NCBI GenBank assembly: GCA_039096225.1
Contig: JBBPEB010000024.1
Location: 186,001 to 250,000 of the forward strand
DNA length: 64,000 nucleotides
Direction of reading: 5' to 3'
From: Blastocystis sp. Blastoise
Taxonomy: Eukaryota > Sar > Bigyra > Opalinata > Blastocystidae
Shown: positions 1 to 12,256 of the stretch, piece by piece
Position numbering within the stretch: position 1 is the stretch's first letter
Layout: each line of letters opens with the position of its first letter
Made by a program: the position numbers and the translations under genes
Notes under the pieces: generated by a model
What the model saw: only the letters and a program-made list of their open reading frames with translations
Database searches by the model: none
Told to the model about the DNA's origin: nothing

Positions 1-1044
1 ATCGTGTTGTTCGTTTTGTTGTTCAGCATTGTGTCTGGGTTAGTTAAAAAATGTTTATATTTGAAATCACAATAGTCTTCTATTGCATTAAAACTGCTTA
101 AAATATTCTGAATAAAGAAACAAAATTACATTATAACATTTACTTTTTTAAAAGATAGTAATAAATTTAGTAGAACTATAATAATTGTCAGTCACATTGA
201 TAAAACGTTGTATCGACACTAACGGTTATACTCATATAGATAAATATTGAAAAAAAAGTAAAAACTCAACATTGTGTGAATTATTAGAAATTTCATTAAT
301 ATAAAATATATTTTTATGACATATGTTTGTATTGAAATGACATATAATACATTAAATCAATTTAATATAAATATATAATAAAATTACAACGATATATTAA
401 AAAAAACTCTTTAAATAAAGTCGTCCCCGAATTCTTTTAGAACTTTAATAAACCGTCCACTCATTATTTTTTTTCGTCCCTTGAAGTTCAAATATTAAGC
501 AAATTTCATCAAAAATTTGCGGACGACTGTGTTTCCAGAAAAATATGGAAACTTTAAAATGAAACGAGACTACTTAGTCTCTCATTGGATTTATAAAATA
601 AAAAAATATGTTGAAAAAATGTTAAATCACAAATTTTTGGAATAACTGTGACATTACTAAAACAAAAGCAGGTCTCAGGGTAGGGACTGATTCATGTAAC
701 TAGTATTAAAAAAGCATTTTAAACAAAAAATAAAACAATATTTAAAAAAAAACAATATTCATGAAAATATTATGATGTTGAACTTTAAAAACGTAAATTC
801 TCCTGGGAATACAAGCTTTTTCAAAAAGTGTCACTTTGGTTCAGGTACTTTAATTATGAAAAAAAATAAAATAGTTTTAGAAAAAAACGAAAAATTATGA
901 AAAAATTCCAAAATTTCTGAAAAAATTACTAAAAGTTTTGAAATTTTTGTGAAAAATTATGGAAAACACAGTAGTGATTGCGACTACAGCTAGAAGTATC
1001 TGTTTTGATCACGTTATATGCGTACCATCTAGAAATATAATTGA
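1..1044. other. AT-rich gene-free stretch
   Basis: No open frame or RNA gene is supported. A weak inverted pair, AGTCGTCC near 419 and GGACGACT near 522, brackets about 110 bp and might be a small decayed terminal-repeat element, but the match is only 8 bp. Confidence 0.4.
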
Positions 1045-1584
1045 CTAATCTATCTTCTTATATAGTTCTATGTTGGATTTAAGACTCACAAAATAGTATA
1101 AGAATGATGAACTTTCTGGTTCCTTAGTAATTTCTTCGTTAGAAGTTGTTTGATTATTTTCCATGGATATACTAGAGCCCAATAAGTCCTCATCAAATTT
1201 ATCGTTAGTATCAAATGATATATTATTAGATCTATGTATATCATTATTATGTGTATCAACTATTCCATGTGGAGATTCTATTTCCTTACTAAAACTATCA
1301 AAATCAATACTATTAAATGCTTCTTCTGATTTATAAGAAATGGATGAAGGTAGAACTCCATAAGAAACATGATTTCCTTTCTTCTTTAATACTTCTAGTA
1401 TACCAAGTATAAGATTGTACTTGTTATCACTTTTGGTACCAATAGATTTTAAAGCAGAACGGCAGACACTATTGGTTATATTCATACCTTGTGTATTCAG
1501 ATATCTTTCTAATTGAACAGAAGATTTAAAATAATTAGCCAAATTCTTCTCTCTTAAGTATTCAACAACGGATGTAGATGACAT
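1045..1584 (-). CDS. hypothetical protein, 179 aa
   Basis: Single open frame starting at an ATG and ending with TAA. I do not recognise the family. The N-terminal third is mixed helical and moderately basic; the rest is rich in Ser, Asn, Asp and Glu and probably disordered. It starts about 27 bp downstream of the stop of the gene at 1612-2361 on the same strand, so it could be an extra exon of that gene or a second product of the same mobile element. Base composition matches the surroundings. A true coding role is likely given 179 codons without a stop in roughly 75% AT sequence, but the function is unknown. Confidence 0.45.
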   Translation of the reverse strand: MSSTSVVEYLREKNLANYFKSSVQLERYLNTQGMNITNSVCRSALKSIGTKSDNKYNLILGILEVLKKKGNHVSYGVLPSSISYKSEEAFNSIDFDSFSKEIESPHGIVDTHNNDIHRSNNISFDTNDKFDEDLLGSSISMENNQTTSNEEITKEPESSSFLYYFVSLKSNIELYKKID

Positions 1585-1611
1585 TTGGCTTTTAATAAAA
1601 CGTAGATTCTT

Positions 1612-2361
1612 CTAATGAAAAACTATATTAATACTTAGTTTTGTACATATTTCATTAAAATGTTCTAAAGTGATTCCATTCGGAAGTTCGTCATTTGAAA
1701 ATATCCTTACAGACGGTTCATTATCGCCACTTGTAGCTATTCCAATAGATTCGTCTATTTTCAGCATTTCCTCAATAGTTATTAATTGCTGATTATCAGT
1801 ACTAGACGGATTAATATGCTTTAAAATAATATCATCTAGAACAGCTATATAAAGAAGTTATAGAAATAATATATACATAATAAATTATAATATATGGTAA
1901 AACGAATTAAAAAAATGAATAATAAGACACTATGAATATATATACCTTTTGGAATAGATTTAATATCTATTTTGTTTAGATATATATATTATTATTCTTA
2001 TTACATATCTATATATATATATAAATATATCTATATATTTATATATATTGAAAAAAATATATAGATATATATATACTTCACTTTTATGTTTTCTATATTT
2101 TTTAAATATAAATCCTCTAATATTATTTCCTCTATAGTCAAGGTGGAACCCACTATTACAAAAAGTGCAGATAATGGTTATTTCACTTTTATATGATTTC
2201 TTAATTTTATATGAATAACCTTTATCTTGAAGTTTTGTACTTATATCTTTTATCAATTCTTTTTTCGTTTGATAAATTGTTTTAATAGAGCATAAATTAT
2301 TACTCTCGAATTCTACCATATCTTCTTGACTTGTAGATTTATCAAAGCAAACTGATTTCAT
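1612..2361 (-). CDS. FAR1/Mutator-like zinc-domain protein, three exons (predicted)
   Basis: Exons inferred at about 2361-2091, a short exon near 1967-1947, and 1844-1612, joined by phase-1 introns. The second intron begins GTATATATATTC and ends TTATATAG. The first exon has Lys-rich helices followed by a Ser-x-x-Ser-x-Ile-x-Ile-x-Cys-x-x-Cys stretch and a short basic tail. This resembles the N-terminal DNA-binding domain of FAR1/FHY3 and Mutator-like transposases. The last exon contains a helix-turn-helix-like segment and ends with TAG. No catalytic transposase domain follows, so this is either a domesticated or truncated Mutator protein or a co-encoded DNA-binding protein. Splice sites are by eye; the first donor is the least certain. 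Confidence 0.35.
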
Positions 2362-2439
2362 GTTTTCATTCTGAATACAATTTATATCATCAATGTCATT
2401 AACTTGAATTAAGCGAAATTGAGTTTAAAATATGTTATA

Positions 2440-3390
2440 AATACATTATTTTAAGTCTCTATGTTTTCGAAACCATTTGGTTATCAAAAAAAAACAAAAA
2501 ACGTGAATAACAAAAAAATAATCTAAAAAGAAAAATAAAATAATTCTTATGATTTTTATTAGAGAATCACTTTTATATAGTGTTTTCGTTTCTAAACAAT
2601 AACAAATCAATAGATAATTCATTCCAGCACACATTTCATTTGTAAAAAATTGTCTTCCTCAAATGGATTAGTAACAATTGTGAACAAAATATTAAAAATA
2701 AGGTTTTTTAACGTTGACTCTCTGAAGTAACTAAAGTTTAACAATAAATAATTACAAATAACTTTTTCAAACTTATAGTTATTTTTTAATTACACTATTT
2801 TTCAGCAATAAGATCTAGTTATAAAGTTTTTCAAGGTTTTTATTAAATCACAAGATGTATTTGATTTAGACTTACTATGTTGGCTGTAACTATATTTATG
2901 ACAAAGAAAATGACTCACATATATCTTTTACTTTATGCATAATAATAAAAGGAGGTGTCTATCTATAGCTAAATTTTGTAATTGAATGTCTATTTATTCA
3001 AACGTCATAGAAAAACAAACACATTATCAATAAATACTCTTTATTTTGATAAATAACGTTTTTTTTTCTTTTTATTTCTTTATTTATCGAATAAGAATTT
3101 CTTTATAGAATATTATCTAATAAAAAAAAATACTTTTTGTATTCATGGGAATTTCTTTTATAAAAAGAGGAAAAATACTATGTTTAAGAACAAATCAGAA
3201 AAAATAAGTCATAAAAGAGATATTTTTTCAGTTTTGTAAAAAAACAATATTTTGCTAAAAAAAATTTAAAGAGAGACATACTTCTCACCAAAATTGAATT
3301 TTTAGACATTTTTATCAGAACCTCATTTTCTATTATTAAAAAAAATAATTAAAAACAGAAGTTTGTGTTTTGTTTGTACTTTATATATTA
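2440..3390. other. AT-rich gene-free stretch
   Basis: Short frames here are AT-rich chance openings with no recognisable domain. Nothing else seen before the inverted repeat that begins at 3391. Confidence 0.4.
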
Positions 3391-3833
3391 CAGCTATTTT
3401 CAAAATTTTGAGTAGCGTTTGAAAAATTTGAATTTACTCATGGGAAATTTGATGCTACAAAGGAAAATTTTCATGTTATTCATGAAGAAAATACATTTAA
3501 TCCAAGTAGAAATTGTAATCAACAACTACAAAAAATTGAGAATACTTTTGAATAATTCCATTCAAGCTATTTTCTTTATAATAAACATTTACAAAATAAA
3601 ACTTTGACTTTTAGACTTTGTGTGTCATGCTGAGTTGGGGAAAGGCTTTAACCTTTTGTTTAACTGAATGATGATTTGTAGTCATAAAATATTATCAAAA
3701 TTTATGCTATTATTTACATATATAAGTCATTATTAGTCATATTGACACAACCAAAGCTATATTTTATCTTTATGTTACCGTAATTTCGTCATTCAGCAAA
3801 ATTTCTTTTAAAAACATCATAACATAACTTAAG
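3391..3833 (+). repeat. left terminal inverted repeat of the Harbinger element
   Basis: About 443 bp, inverted match to 8484-8924. It contains a short chance open frame with no recognisable protein. Confidence 0.8.
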
Positions 3834-4357
3834 AATCAAAACAAATTGATCAATCATTTGTAGTTTTACTCAATAAATCGCGATTATAGTTATCATTTGT
3901 CTTAAAAATTTTAAATTTCAATGATTGGAGAGAAGCCTGGTGACCCGATCAATCGCAATAATGGATATCATTCTCAATAAGAAATATCAATTTTTTTGAT
4001 ATACTCTATTGTGTTTGATTGCTTTTTTAATATTTGATTTCACAAACAAAAATCAATAACGATTGATATAATTTTTTACAAAAAAAGGTATTTACATAGC
4101 AAGTGATATTATCAAAACATATATATTCTATCATTATTATATTACACTTATAATTGCTATTAAATATTTTTATGGAAATATATAAAATGATCCTATATTA
4201 TATGATTGATATATCTAATTTTTTATATGAAAAAAAATATCAAATTGGCCAAATACGGACATCATTAGCAATATACCATTCAATACTTTCACCACAAATG
4301 AATATTTTAATTACAATAGTTTTACATAAATAATTATTTTGTAATAGTAGTTTAATA

Positions 4358-5522
4358 ATGGATGAAAATCCTGCTCCTATACTAGAGTTTAACTACTTTA
4401 GTCATGACTTTGAAGCCGAATTACAAGCAGAGGTTACACTTTATGAACTTGATAATACTATTGTCAACGTTGATGAAGATGAAAAAGCATTATATCCAAC
4501 TTTACTACATGCCAAATTGTCGGATACAAGTTGTGAATCTTTGGTTGGGTTTTCTCAATCTGTTGTTGAAGAAATAATACAATCAGGTATATAATTTTAT
4601 TATTTAACTAAACTAAATAGCTATGCTACACTTTAAAGGAGAAAGATCGAAGTCTTTTCCACCAAACGAATCAATATTTCTAGGTTTAGTTTACTTGAAG
4701 AGAGCAATACCTATTAATACTATTGCTTCGCAGCTGAAAGAGAAAGGATCAAAGGTAAGAACAGCTATTATTAAAGGTGTTGATGCTATATCGAAATGTT
4801 TTGTTCCGTTTGATACTACTCTTGGATGTCCAAGACTGTCTACGAAGTTGCTTCCTGTTGAGAAAGAAAGACTATCTGAACCAGCTAGAAACTCACGATT
4901 CATCATTGATGGTAGACATCAGCGTCTATCATCAATTAGCTGCTCGTTCGAACAGAGAAAGAAGTATTTCTCTCACAAGTTCAAAGGTATTGGCTTATCA
5001 GCACAATATATAGTTAATCATGAAGGACTTTGTCTTTATGTAAGCCCTTCTATGCCCTGCTCAAATGCAGATATCTCTATGTATAGACTCTTCAAACCAC
5101 AAATCATGGCAGGTATCAATGAGCTGATGACAAATATTGGAGATTCTACTAGCTACGTCTACATAATGGGTGATAAAGGCTATCGTTGTGAGGACTGTCC
5201 AGAGTTGATTACTCTTGCTACCGGTTGTAACGATATTACCTATAATAGATATAGAATATTAATAGAAAACTTCTTTGGTAGGATGATAAAAGTATTTCGT
5301 GCTGCTAAAGAACCTTTCATGCTTTCCGAAGAAAGATTTGATGCCTTTAACCTTGCCCTAGCATATCTAACTAATATGCATATAAAGTTATCACCCTTGC
5401 GTCAAGAAGAATACAAGTTACTCGTTGTGTGTTATGATAAGATCGAACAGCTCCACCGTCAAAAGGCAACAAAACACAAAGAATCACAACAGAAATATTT
5501 ACGTTCAATCAATAACAGTTAG
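4358..5522 (+). CDS. PIF/Harbinger-type (HARBI1-like) DDE transposase, two exons
   Basis: Exon 1 is 4358-4586 and exon 2 is 4621-5522, with a 34-nt intron (GTATATAA...AAATAG) in phase 1; the spliced protein is about 376 aa, normal for HARBI1-like nucleases. The acidic triad is visible: Asp173 in FIIDGRHQRL, Asp261 in MGDKGYR, and Glu292 in IENFFGRM, each in the context typical of IS5/Harbinger enzymes. The protein would cut and paste the element whose terminal repeats lie at 3391-3833 and 8484-8924. The reading frame is intact, so the enzyme may be active. The Myb-like partner usual for Harbinger elements was not found; the first exon is acidic and has no recognised domain. Confidence 0.8.
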
Positions 5523-6508
5523 GCCAGTATGTTTAGTTAGTTTCTATATTTATTCCTATATATTATAATTATATAGGTCTCTATTGTTATAGTAATAATA
5601 ATATTATGATAGATATAATAACATACACAAACTATTTTATTGATTGTTTGTTTGACTTAGTGATGTGTATAAAGATAAACTATCAGTTTTGTTTTGTTCT
5701 TTTCTTTGCTTTGTATTCTTTTTATTACGAATAACGATGACATAATACTATATACATATAATATAAACATGAATAAATAATATAGCAATAAGTAGATTAT
5801 AATATAGTTGACTATAAGTATATCTGTCATTATCCCTTGTTGTAGTCGTATAAGTACTTCTTAAGAAGATAGACACTGACATAACACTCTATTATTATGA
5901 CTCTTACCTTTTATATAGTATAGTGTTACTCTGCTTGCAGGATAGTATAATGTTAAAAAGAATCTACTTAAAGCACTGATAAGAACCTAACACACAACCC
6001 TATAAATAGTATAGATAGATATATATAGCATAGTATAATATAGGACATACCTTCAAACCGTCAATACACAATGAGGAATGTTGACCATATGGTCAGAACA
6101 ACTTTAAACTTTGACCAAGTATAATATAGGTCAAGTTAGGAAAATAGCCAAAAAATTGTCAAAAAATAATGAATGGCTAAGGAGAAAACGTCCTTATAAA
6201 TATGCCTCTTATATCAATCACTATTGATTTTATCATTTAGAATCTTCAAGTGTAATGCCACTGGAAGTAGTGATACGACTATTGGCTAAACAATTTATCA
6301 TTCACAAATATATTGGTCAATTTTTATTGATAATATTTTTTTCTTTTTTTATTATCAATCGCCAATGACATGATCAAAAGCGAAACACAAAGTCAATGGC
6401 TATGAAAAATACTAAAAAGATTGATTCCCGTGATTGCGTTTGACCTTAGTATATTTTGTTTGACTATAACATTTCTGTTTTGATCAGTCAGTTACGCAAG
6501 GTTCTTTA
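5523..6508. other. non-coding interior of the Harbinger element
   Basis: No open frame. Repeated TTTGACC/GGTCAA and ATCAATC words occur, several inverted relative to similar words at 3840-4080, so this is probably a degraded subterminal region. Confidence 0.4.
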
Positions 6509-8019
6509 AACATAATAAAACTAATTAAAATAATCACGAAAATAAAAAAATATAATAAAAATAAATAAAATAATAAAAAGTAACAAAAACATAGAAATTT
6601 GACAGTATTTTGCCAAATAGAAATTTCTTTATTTTTTTCTGAGAAATTTTTCTTATTCTTTTCTTTACTAATTTCAAGTGTATTTTTTCTTTGTCTATTT
6701 TATTTTTTGTTATGAATTCAAATATTCCAGAAATAACTCCTGAAATTCAAAATACAACTGCAGCTCCTGTTACTAGCTCGTATATTCTTATCATACTGCT
6801 TCTAAATTCTCTAGTCGTAGAATATCCTCACGCATTGCCGAAAGAAACAGACTCGACCAAATAGCTTCAAACAATTTGACTTTGAATAAACGTAAAGTCA
6901 CAAAGATTCCAGACTCTGAGAAAGAAAAGCTAACTGAGTTATGGGCTATTCATGGCTATAGGTGGACTCCTGAAGACTACTCTCTTGAACTTAATATAAG
7001 GCTAGATGTTGTTAAAAGATATGTTAGAAACCTAGCGAATAACATCCCGTTAATCAAAGAAAGGAAGAAACGAGGTCGTCATACTATTATTACTCCTCAG
7101 ATGTCCCGTAAGATGAAGAATATGTTTATAATAGATCCAAAGTTAACATTAGGTGATGCTTGTATGGTTATCTCTGATAGTTCCTCTACGTCTATATTTG
7201 AGCGTGATATAGATACATACAATGTTTCTCTAGAGGTTCAAACTGCTGCAATTGAAGAATTACGTAATCTAAAAGGCTCTAATACTCCTCCTGTTTGTAG
7301 TAAATCTACAATTGCTAAACATTTACACAGTAGTAAAATGGCAGATCATGTTGGTACATCATTCAACATTAAAAAACTATATAAGCGTGGCCCCAATTCT
7401 AATAATGATGAAAATAAACAAAGAAGAAAAGATGTATATGAAGAAATAGATAGAATGATAAGTAATGGTATAAGAATTATATATATTGATGAAGTACACT
7501 GGTCCTTTAATAATTATACTCAGTATGGTTGGGGTAAGACAGGAGAGAAAATATATTATCAAAATATCTCAAAACGATTATCGTTAACTGCTTTAGCTAC
7601 AATTAGTTCTAGTGGAGTTGGATATACTGAATTATTAGGGAATACTGTTACTGGTGACGTCTTTTGTAATTTTCTAACAAATGCCTTAGAACATTATGTT
7701 GCTGATGATGCTAGTACTTGTATTTATATGGATAACGCCCCCGTTCACCAAAAAGGTAGGATCAATGATATATGTAATCAATTTAATGTTAGTGTTATTT
7801 ATGGTCCTAAATATACACCTGACATGAACCCAATTGAAAACATTTTTGGTATTTGGAAACAAAGAGCAGAAGTAAAAATTAAGCAATGGAATGGATTAGA
7901 TGATTTTATAGAAAAGATAAGTGAAGAATGGAAATCTATCGACGCTGCTACTATTCGAAAGTCAATTAATCATGTTATGGGTGAAATACGTGAAATGGTC
8001 AATGCTGATAAAGATCTTT

Positions 8020-8058
<39 letters not shown>

Positions 8059-8483
8059 CATTTAATATTTGATAGTTTTTATTATAATATATATAGCTAT
8101 ATAAATAATTAGCCTAATTTATTCATAGTCTAAAGTTTTGTATATTACATCAACATTTTCTACTTTATATCAAACTAAAATAACTTTATATAACTAAATA
8201 TACACTTATCTATTGTTTATAAAGCATAAATTTTATATATTGATTAATAAGATAAAAATTTGTTTAGTTAAAATTAAAGGTTGCAAAAAAAAAATAGACA
8301 AAGAAAAAATACACTTGAAATTAGTAAAGAAAAGAATAAGAAAAATTTCTCAGAAAAAAATAAAGAAATTTCTATTTGGCAAAATTCTGTCAAATTTCTA
8401 TGTTTTTGTTACTTTTTATTATTTTATTTATTTTTATTATATTTTTTTATTTTCGTGATTATTTTAATTAGTTTTATTATGTT
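6509..8483 (+). mobile_element. Tc1/mariner-IS630 element nested in the Harbinger element
   Basis: Begins AACATAATAAAACTAATT at 6509 and ends with the reverse complement at 8483. Flanking TA dinucleotides at 6507-6508 and 8484-8485 are the classic TA target duplication of this superfamily. The terminal inverted repeats are about 195 bp (6509-6703 against about 8291-8483), long for Tc1-like elements. It abuts the right arm of the outer element, showing that it inserted after or at the edge of that arm. Confidence 0.85.
6712..8021 (+). CDS. Tc1/IS630-family DD34E transposase with an N-terminal frameshift
   Basis: The long frame runs without a break to TAA at 8021 and its first ATG codons are internal; the nearest plausible initiator is the ATG at 6712, in a different frame. 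A one-base shift near 6780 separates them, since the residues after the shift read as a normal basic N-terminus. Numbered from codon 6876, the catalytic triad is Asp205 (YIDEVHWSF), Asp286 (YMDNAPVH) and Glu321 (NPIENIFG), with 34 residues between the second Asp and Glu (DD34E). A helix-turn-helix region lies at residues 15-60, followed by a KKRGRH basic hook. The catalytic domain is intact; the frameshift, if real, would make this copy non-autonomous. Confidence 0.8.
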
Positions 8484-8924
8484 TAAGTTATGTTATGATG
8501 TTTTTAAAAGAAATTTTGCTGAATGACGAAATTACGGTAACATAAAGATAAAATATAGCTTTGGTTGTGTCAATATGACTAATAATGACTTATATATGTA
8601 AATAATAGCATAAATTTTGATAATATTTTATGACTACAAATCATCATTCAGTTAAACAAAAGGTTAAAGCCTTTCCCCAACTCAGCATGACACACAAAGT
8701 CTAAAAGTCAAAGTTTTATTTTGTAAATGTTTATTATAAAGAAAATAGCTTGAATGGAATTATTCAAAAGTATTCTCAATTTTTAGTAGTTGTTGATTAC
8801 AATTTCTACTTGGATTAAATGTATTTTCTTCATGAATAACATGAAAATTTTCCTTTGTAGCATCAAATTTCCCATGAGTAAATTCAAATTTTTCAAACGC
8901 TACTCAAAATTTTGAAAATAGCTG
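8484..8924 (-). repeat. right terminal inverted repeat of the Harbinger element
   Basis: About 441 bp, inverted match to 3391-3833, ending GAAAATAGCTG at 8924 followed by TA. Confidence 0.8.
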
Positions 8925-10274
8925 TACCTTTCTATTCTTTTATTATACAACATTCTTTTTTTAATAAATATATAAATAAAATAAATATTCTTTTTTGACT
9001 ATTGAATTTTTATTTAAAACGATTTTGACAACAAATTAGTAAATTATTTAAAAAATACTTTCAATAATGACCTGAATACACATTAGTGGCCATTTTACTC
9101 ACAAAACTAACAACTGTTTAAAAAATTAAACACAACAATGTAATTCACTCATTTTTTGATACTATTCATTTTTATTTTTTTAACTACAAACATGTTTAGA
9201 ATACTTACCATTATTAGAAAAACACTTTAGTGACATATTTGCAAAACATATTACAAAGAATGGGTCAAAATATCAAACTTTTTTTATTTTTTAATTGAAT
9301 TGAATATATATATTTAATATATACGTTATTTAAAAAACATTCAGTAAAAAATATTTATTACTATTGCTTTATAACTCAACAATTAAAAAAACATTTCAAG
9401 TTGACTCTTTAAAATAATTTTTAAAACTAACTATCAACAGTTTAATGAATTATTATGGTTTTGTTTAGAATCATCCAGTTATGAAAGACTTTTGAAAGAC
9501 TTTACCATTTTGAAATGTTTTGCATCAAAATAAAATCGTCTATAATTTTGTCATTCGTTAATATGTGTCATAAACAGTTACTAATAATCAAAATTGACTT
9601 GAATCTCTACTATGTAAAATTAATTGTAAATGAATTCACTCTTTAAAACAAAATATTGAAAAATAGGTTTAATTTCTTTATTTATATTTCATTATAAAAC
9701 TAAATTTTATCATTTTTTATTGAATTTAAAAAACATAGAGTCAGAATGAAGACACATCTTCAAAATACAAAATTATTTTAAAAGTATTTTTTACTCACAT
9801 ACATCTATATAACAGTATCCAACTCATTTTTACACTTTATGTTTAAAATTAATAGTGATAAGTCACAATTATACTGTTTTCAACTTTTCAATATAAATAT
9901 AACCAACACTTGTTTAAAGTCTTATATTATACATGTATTCAGTAATTGAATGTTAATTTGTCAAACAACTCATCAAAGTATCTTTACATCAGCCAATCTG
10001 TTTGTTAATTGTCTTCTAAAAAGTCAATATTTACAAATTGTATGTCTAAAGGCTTAATATATTTGTAAATATTAGTTGTATAATTTAGAACATTCTCATT
10101 CAACTCAAAATGAATAAAAAAACAAAAACAAAAAAACTTTAAAAAAGACGTAATAATTATTTATTTAATAACTCTTTCAATTTTGACTTAATAAAAATAT
10201 TTTTCATATACTTTTAATAAGAATAGCATAATATATATAAATTCTATTATATTTTATATATATATTATAAATTG
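8925..10274. other. AT-rich repeat-derived stretch, no genes
   Basis: No coding frame. The style (frequent CTTTAAAA, GTCAAC and TTGACT words) resembles the degenerate repeats at 39.3-40.2 and 43.1-43.8 kb, but I could not align it convincingly. Confidence 0.3.
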
Positions 10275-11240
10275 ATGACCGAAATCGGCCTTAGTTAAAA
10301 CAATAAAAATAAATTTTTTGAAAAACAAAGAAATTACTATTTCATTTTTGACCCCAAGATTCAGCTATGTTTTACAATTTGAGTTCATATATGTATGTAA
10401 TAGTACATTGTGTATCCATATAAGTGTTAAAAAGTGTGTTAGGAAAACATTTCTTGGCGTAAAGTCGCAATTAACTTTTTTTTAACCTTTTTTTAAAACT
10501 CGTTTAAAGAAACTAAATATGATAGTATTGTTTACAGTACATATATATGTCAAATATGAAGTCAAGAGTCAAAATTTAAAGGGTCAAAAACTGTTGATAA
10601 ACCAACATTCTTTCTTTCAAAGTGTAAGAATCACATATTTATGCATAGTTGAGGACACTGAACTGTAAACTAAAGTCAGAATTTAATTTATTGATACTTC
10701 ACTGGATACATATCCAGTCATCTTTGCTTCAGAGTTATAAAAATGTGTTGTATGAGTGGCGATTTTTATCTAAATGTAAAATATAAAGTCAGATAGTCTT
10801 TGGAAAGAGTTAAATGATTTCGATATGTTTCTGACTTCAATCATTTTGTAATTTTTTCATATATTTTGAGACGGGATATGTAGTAATAAAGATAACTGAA
10901 GTCTAATGTTTAAATAAATGAAAATTGTTGGCAGAACACGCAATTGAAGTTTTTTGTCACTTTTTCAACATGTCAAAAACAGGTTTTAATCACTTTTAGG
11001 ATGTTTTCATGACTAATAATGATGACTGGAGTTGTTTCTATAAAATTTGAAAGGGGTCAAAAGAGAATGTGTTCGATATTTCCAAACTGTGTGGATGAAA
11101 TTTTTTAAACTTCTTATATTTATTGATTACAGGACTTATTCTATGCATATAGGTTGATTATATGTCGTTAAAGTCACTTGAAAAAATGATTATTTGTTTA
11201 ATTGTCTTTTTAAAATCTAAAAGTAGTTTATTTGTTTAAC
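10275..11240 (+). repeat. dispersed ~1-kb repeat, copy 1
   Basis: Aligns by eye in the same orientation with about 50575-51540. Shared landmarks in the same order include AAAAAGTGTGTTAGGA, AAAGTCGCAATTAACTTTTT, CCAACATTC and ATGAAAATTGTTG. No coding capacity is seen in either copy. Confidence 0.6.
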
Positions 11241-11700
11241 CTGATATTTAAAATATATAAAAATTATTTTATTCACTACCGTCGTTTTTTTTTTTTAGTG
11301 AAAAGGTAGTTTGAAGTTTTAGTGAGGTTTCCCCAATAATTGTTTCGTGAAAAAATGGGAATAGGTTTTTGTGATTTTGGCGACAGGGAAAACAGTGAAT
11401 AAGGATGACACACCCTAAAATGCCGAGAGTCCACCGAGAGCTCTATTCACCGTCAGGTATAATCGTGAATATAAAAATACCTCTAATGAGAAATTTTGCT
11501 TGTTAAAATTTAAGCATTTTTTCAGCTAGGCGAAAAGAGTAGCCAAAAAATAGGTTAATTTTGTCGGATATGGTCTTTCTTTTCATTCGTTCATTATTTT
11601 TTTCATTTATTTAATCGTTGTGTGAATGATAATAAACAATATAATAACAAAAGACGATAAATAATAAGATAAAAATTAAAACTATAAGAAAATAATAAAT
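11241..11700. other. gene-free stretch
   Basis: Slightly less AT-rich than its surroundings between 11330 and 11460 but without an open frame. Nothing identifiable. Confidence 0.3.
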
Positions 11701-11703
11701 ATA

Positions 11704-12256
11704 ATGGTTATTTTTGTTGATTTTGAGTCAATTGAGAAGGATTTTGGATCACTATATATATATAATGATAGAAATAATAGAATAGATATAATAGATCAAT
11801 AAATACCTTCATATACCACTTGTAGAACACCCCATAATGAAGAACAAACACTATAAAAAAAGAATGTAAAAAAATAAATATAATATAGCAATATACCTTC
11901 AACCACCAAACAGACTAGACCAATAGAGACCTCATGAAGGACCTAAAACCTAAATAAAAATAAAAATAGTTAATTTCAAAAAAATAAAATATAATAAAAT
12001 ACCTTCAGAACCAGTGAGTTGCTGACTAAGGAGACAACTAACAACACCTAAACCTATAGAAGATGATAATAATAATAACAAAGAGAATGCTAAAAATATA
12101 TACCGTTTATAACACCAGATTTCTGATCACCTGGACCCCACATGTCATGAGTTAACTATAGAGAATGAAATAAATGAAAAAGAAACATACCTTTAAAGAA
12201 GAAGACCAATTAGGACCTATTTGAAATCATTTTGACACGCCAGTAAGCCTATAGAG
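11704..12256 (-). pseudogene. decayed mini-exon array
   Basis: About six short blocks (45-60 nt) on the minus strand are each preceded by TATAG and followed by GTATAT-like donors, spaced by 60-80 nt of AT-rich sequence. This is the architecture of the array at 40605-41492. The block at about 12004-12054 (51 nt) is open in the same phase (G|GT...GAA G|), and the block near 12106-12155 is open in one frame, but the most upstream block has stops in all frames. I read it as a degenerated relative of the 40.6-kb array; a non-coding spliced RNA is an alternative. Confidence 0.4.

Larger units (their letters stand above)
3391..8924. mobile_element. 5.5-kb TIR transposon with Harbinger-like transposase
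   Basis: The ends are long inverted repeats: 3391-3833 reads as the reverse complement of 8484-8924 with few differences, including the outer CAGCTATTTTCAAAATTTTG. A TA dinucleotide flanks each end (3389-3390 and 8925-8926), consistent with a 2-bp target duplication; most PIF/Harbinger elements make 3-bp duplications, but the related ISL2EU group makes 2-bp ones. Inside are the Harbinger-type gene (4358-5522) and a complete Tc1/IS630 element (6509-8483) inserted at the junction with the right arm. Many ATCAATCG-like words lie just inside both arms and may be subterminal binding sites. Confidence 0.75.

Noticed and set aside
419-529. Small MITE bounded by AGTCGTCC/GGACGACT
   Set aside because: Only 8 bp of inverted identity and no target duplication.
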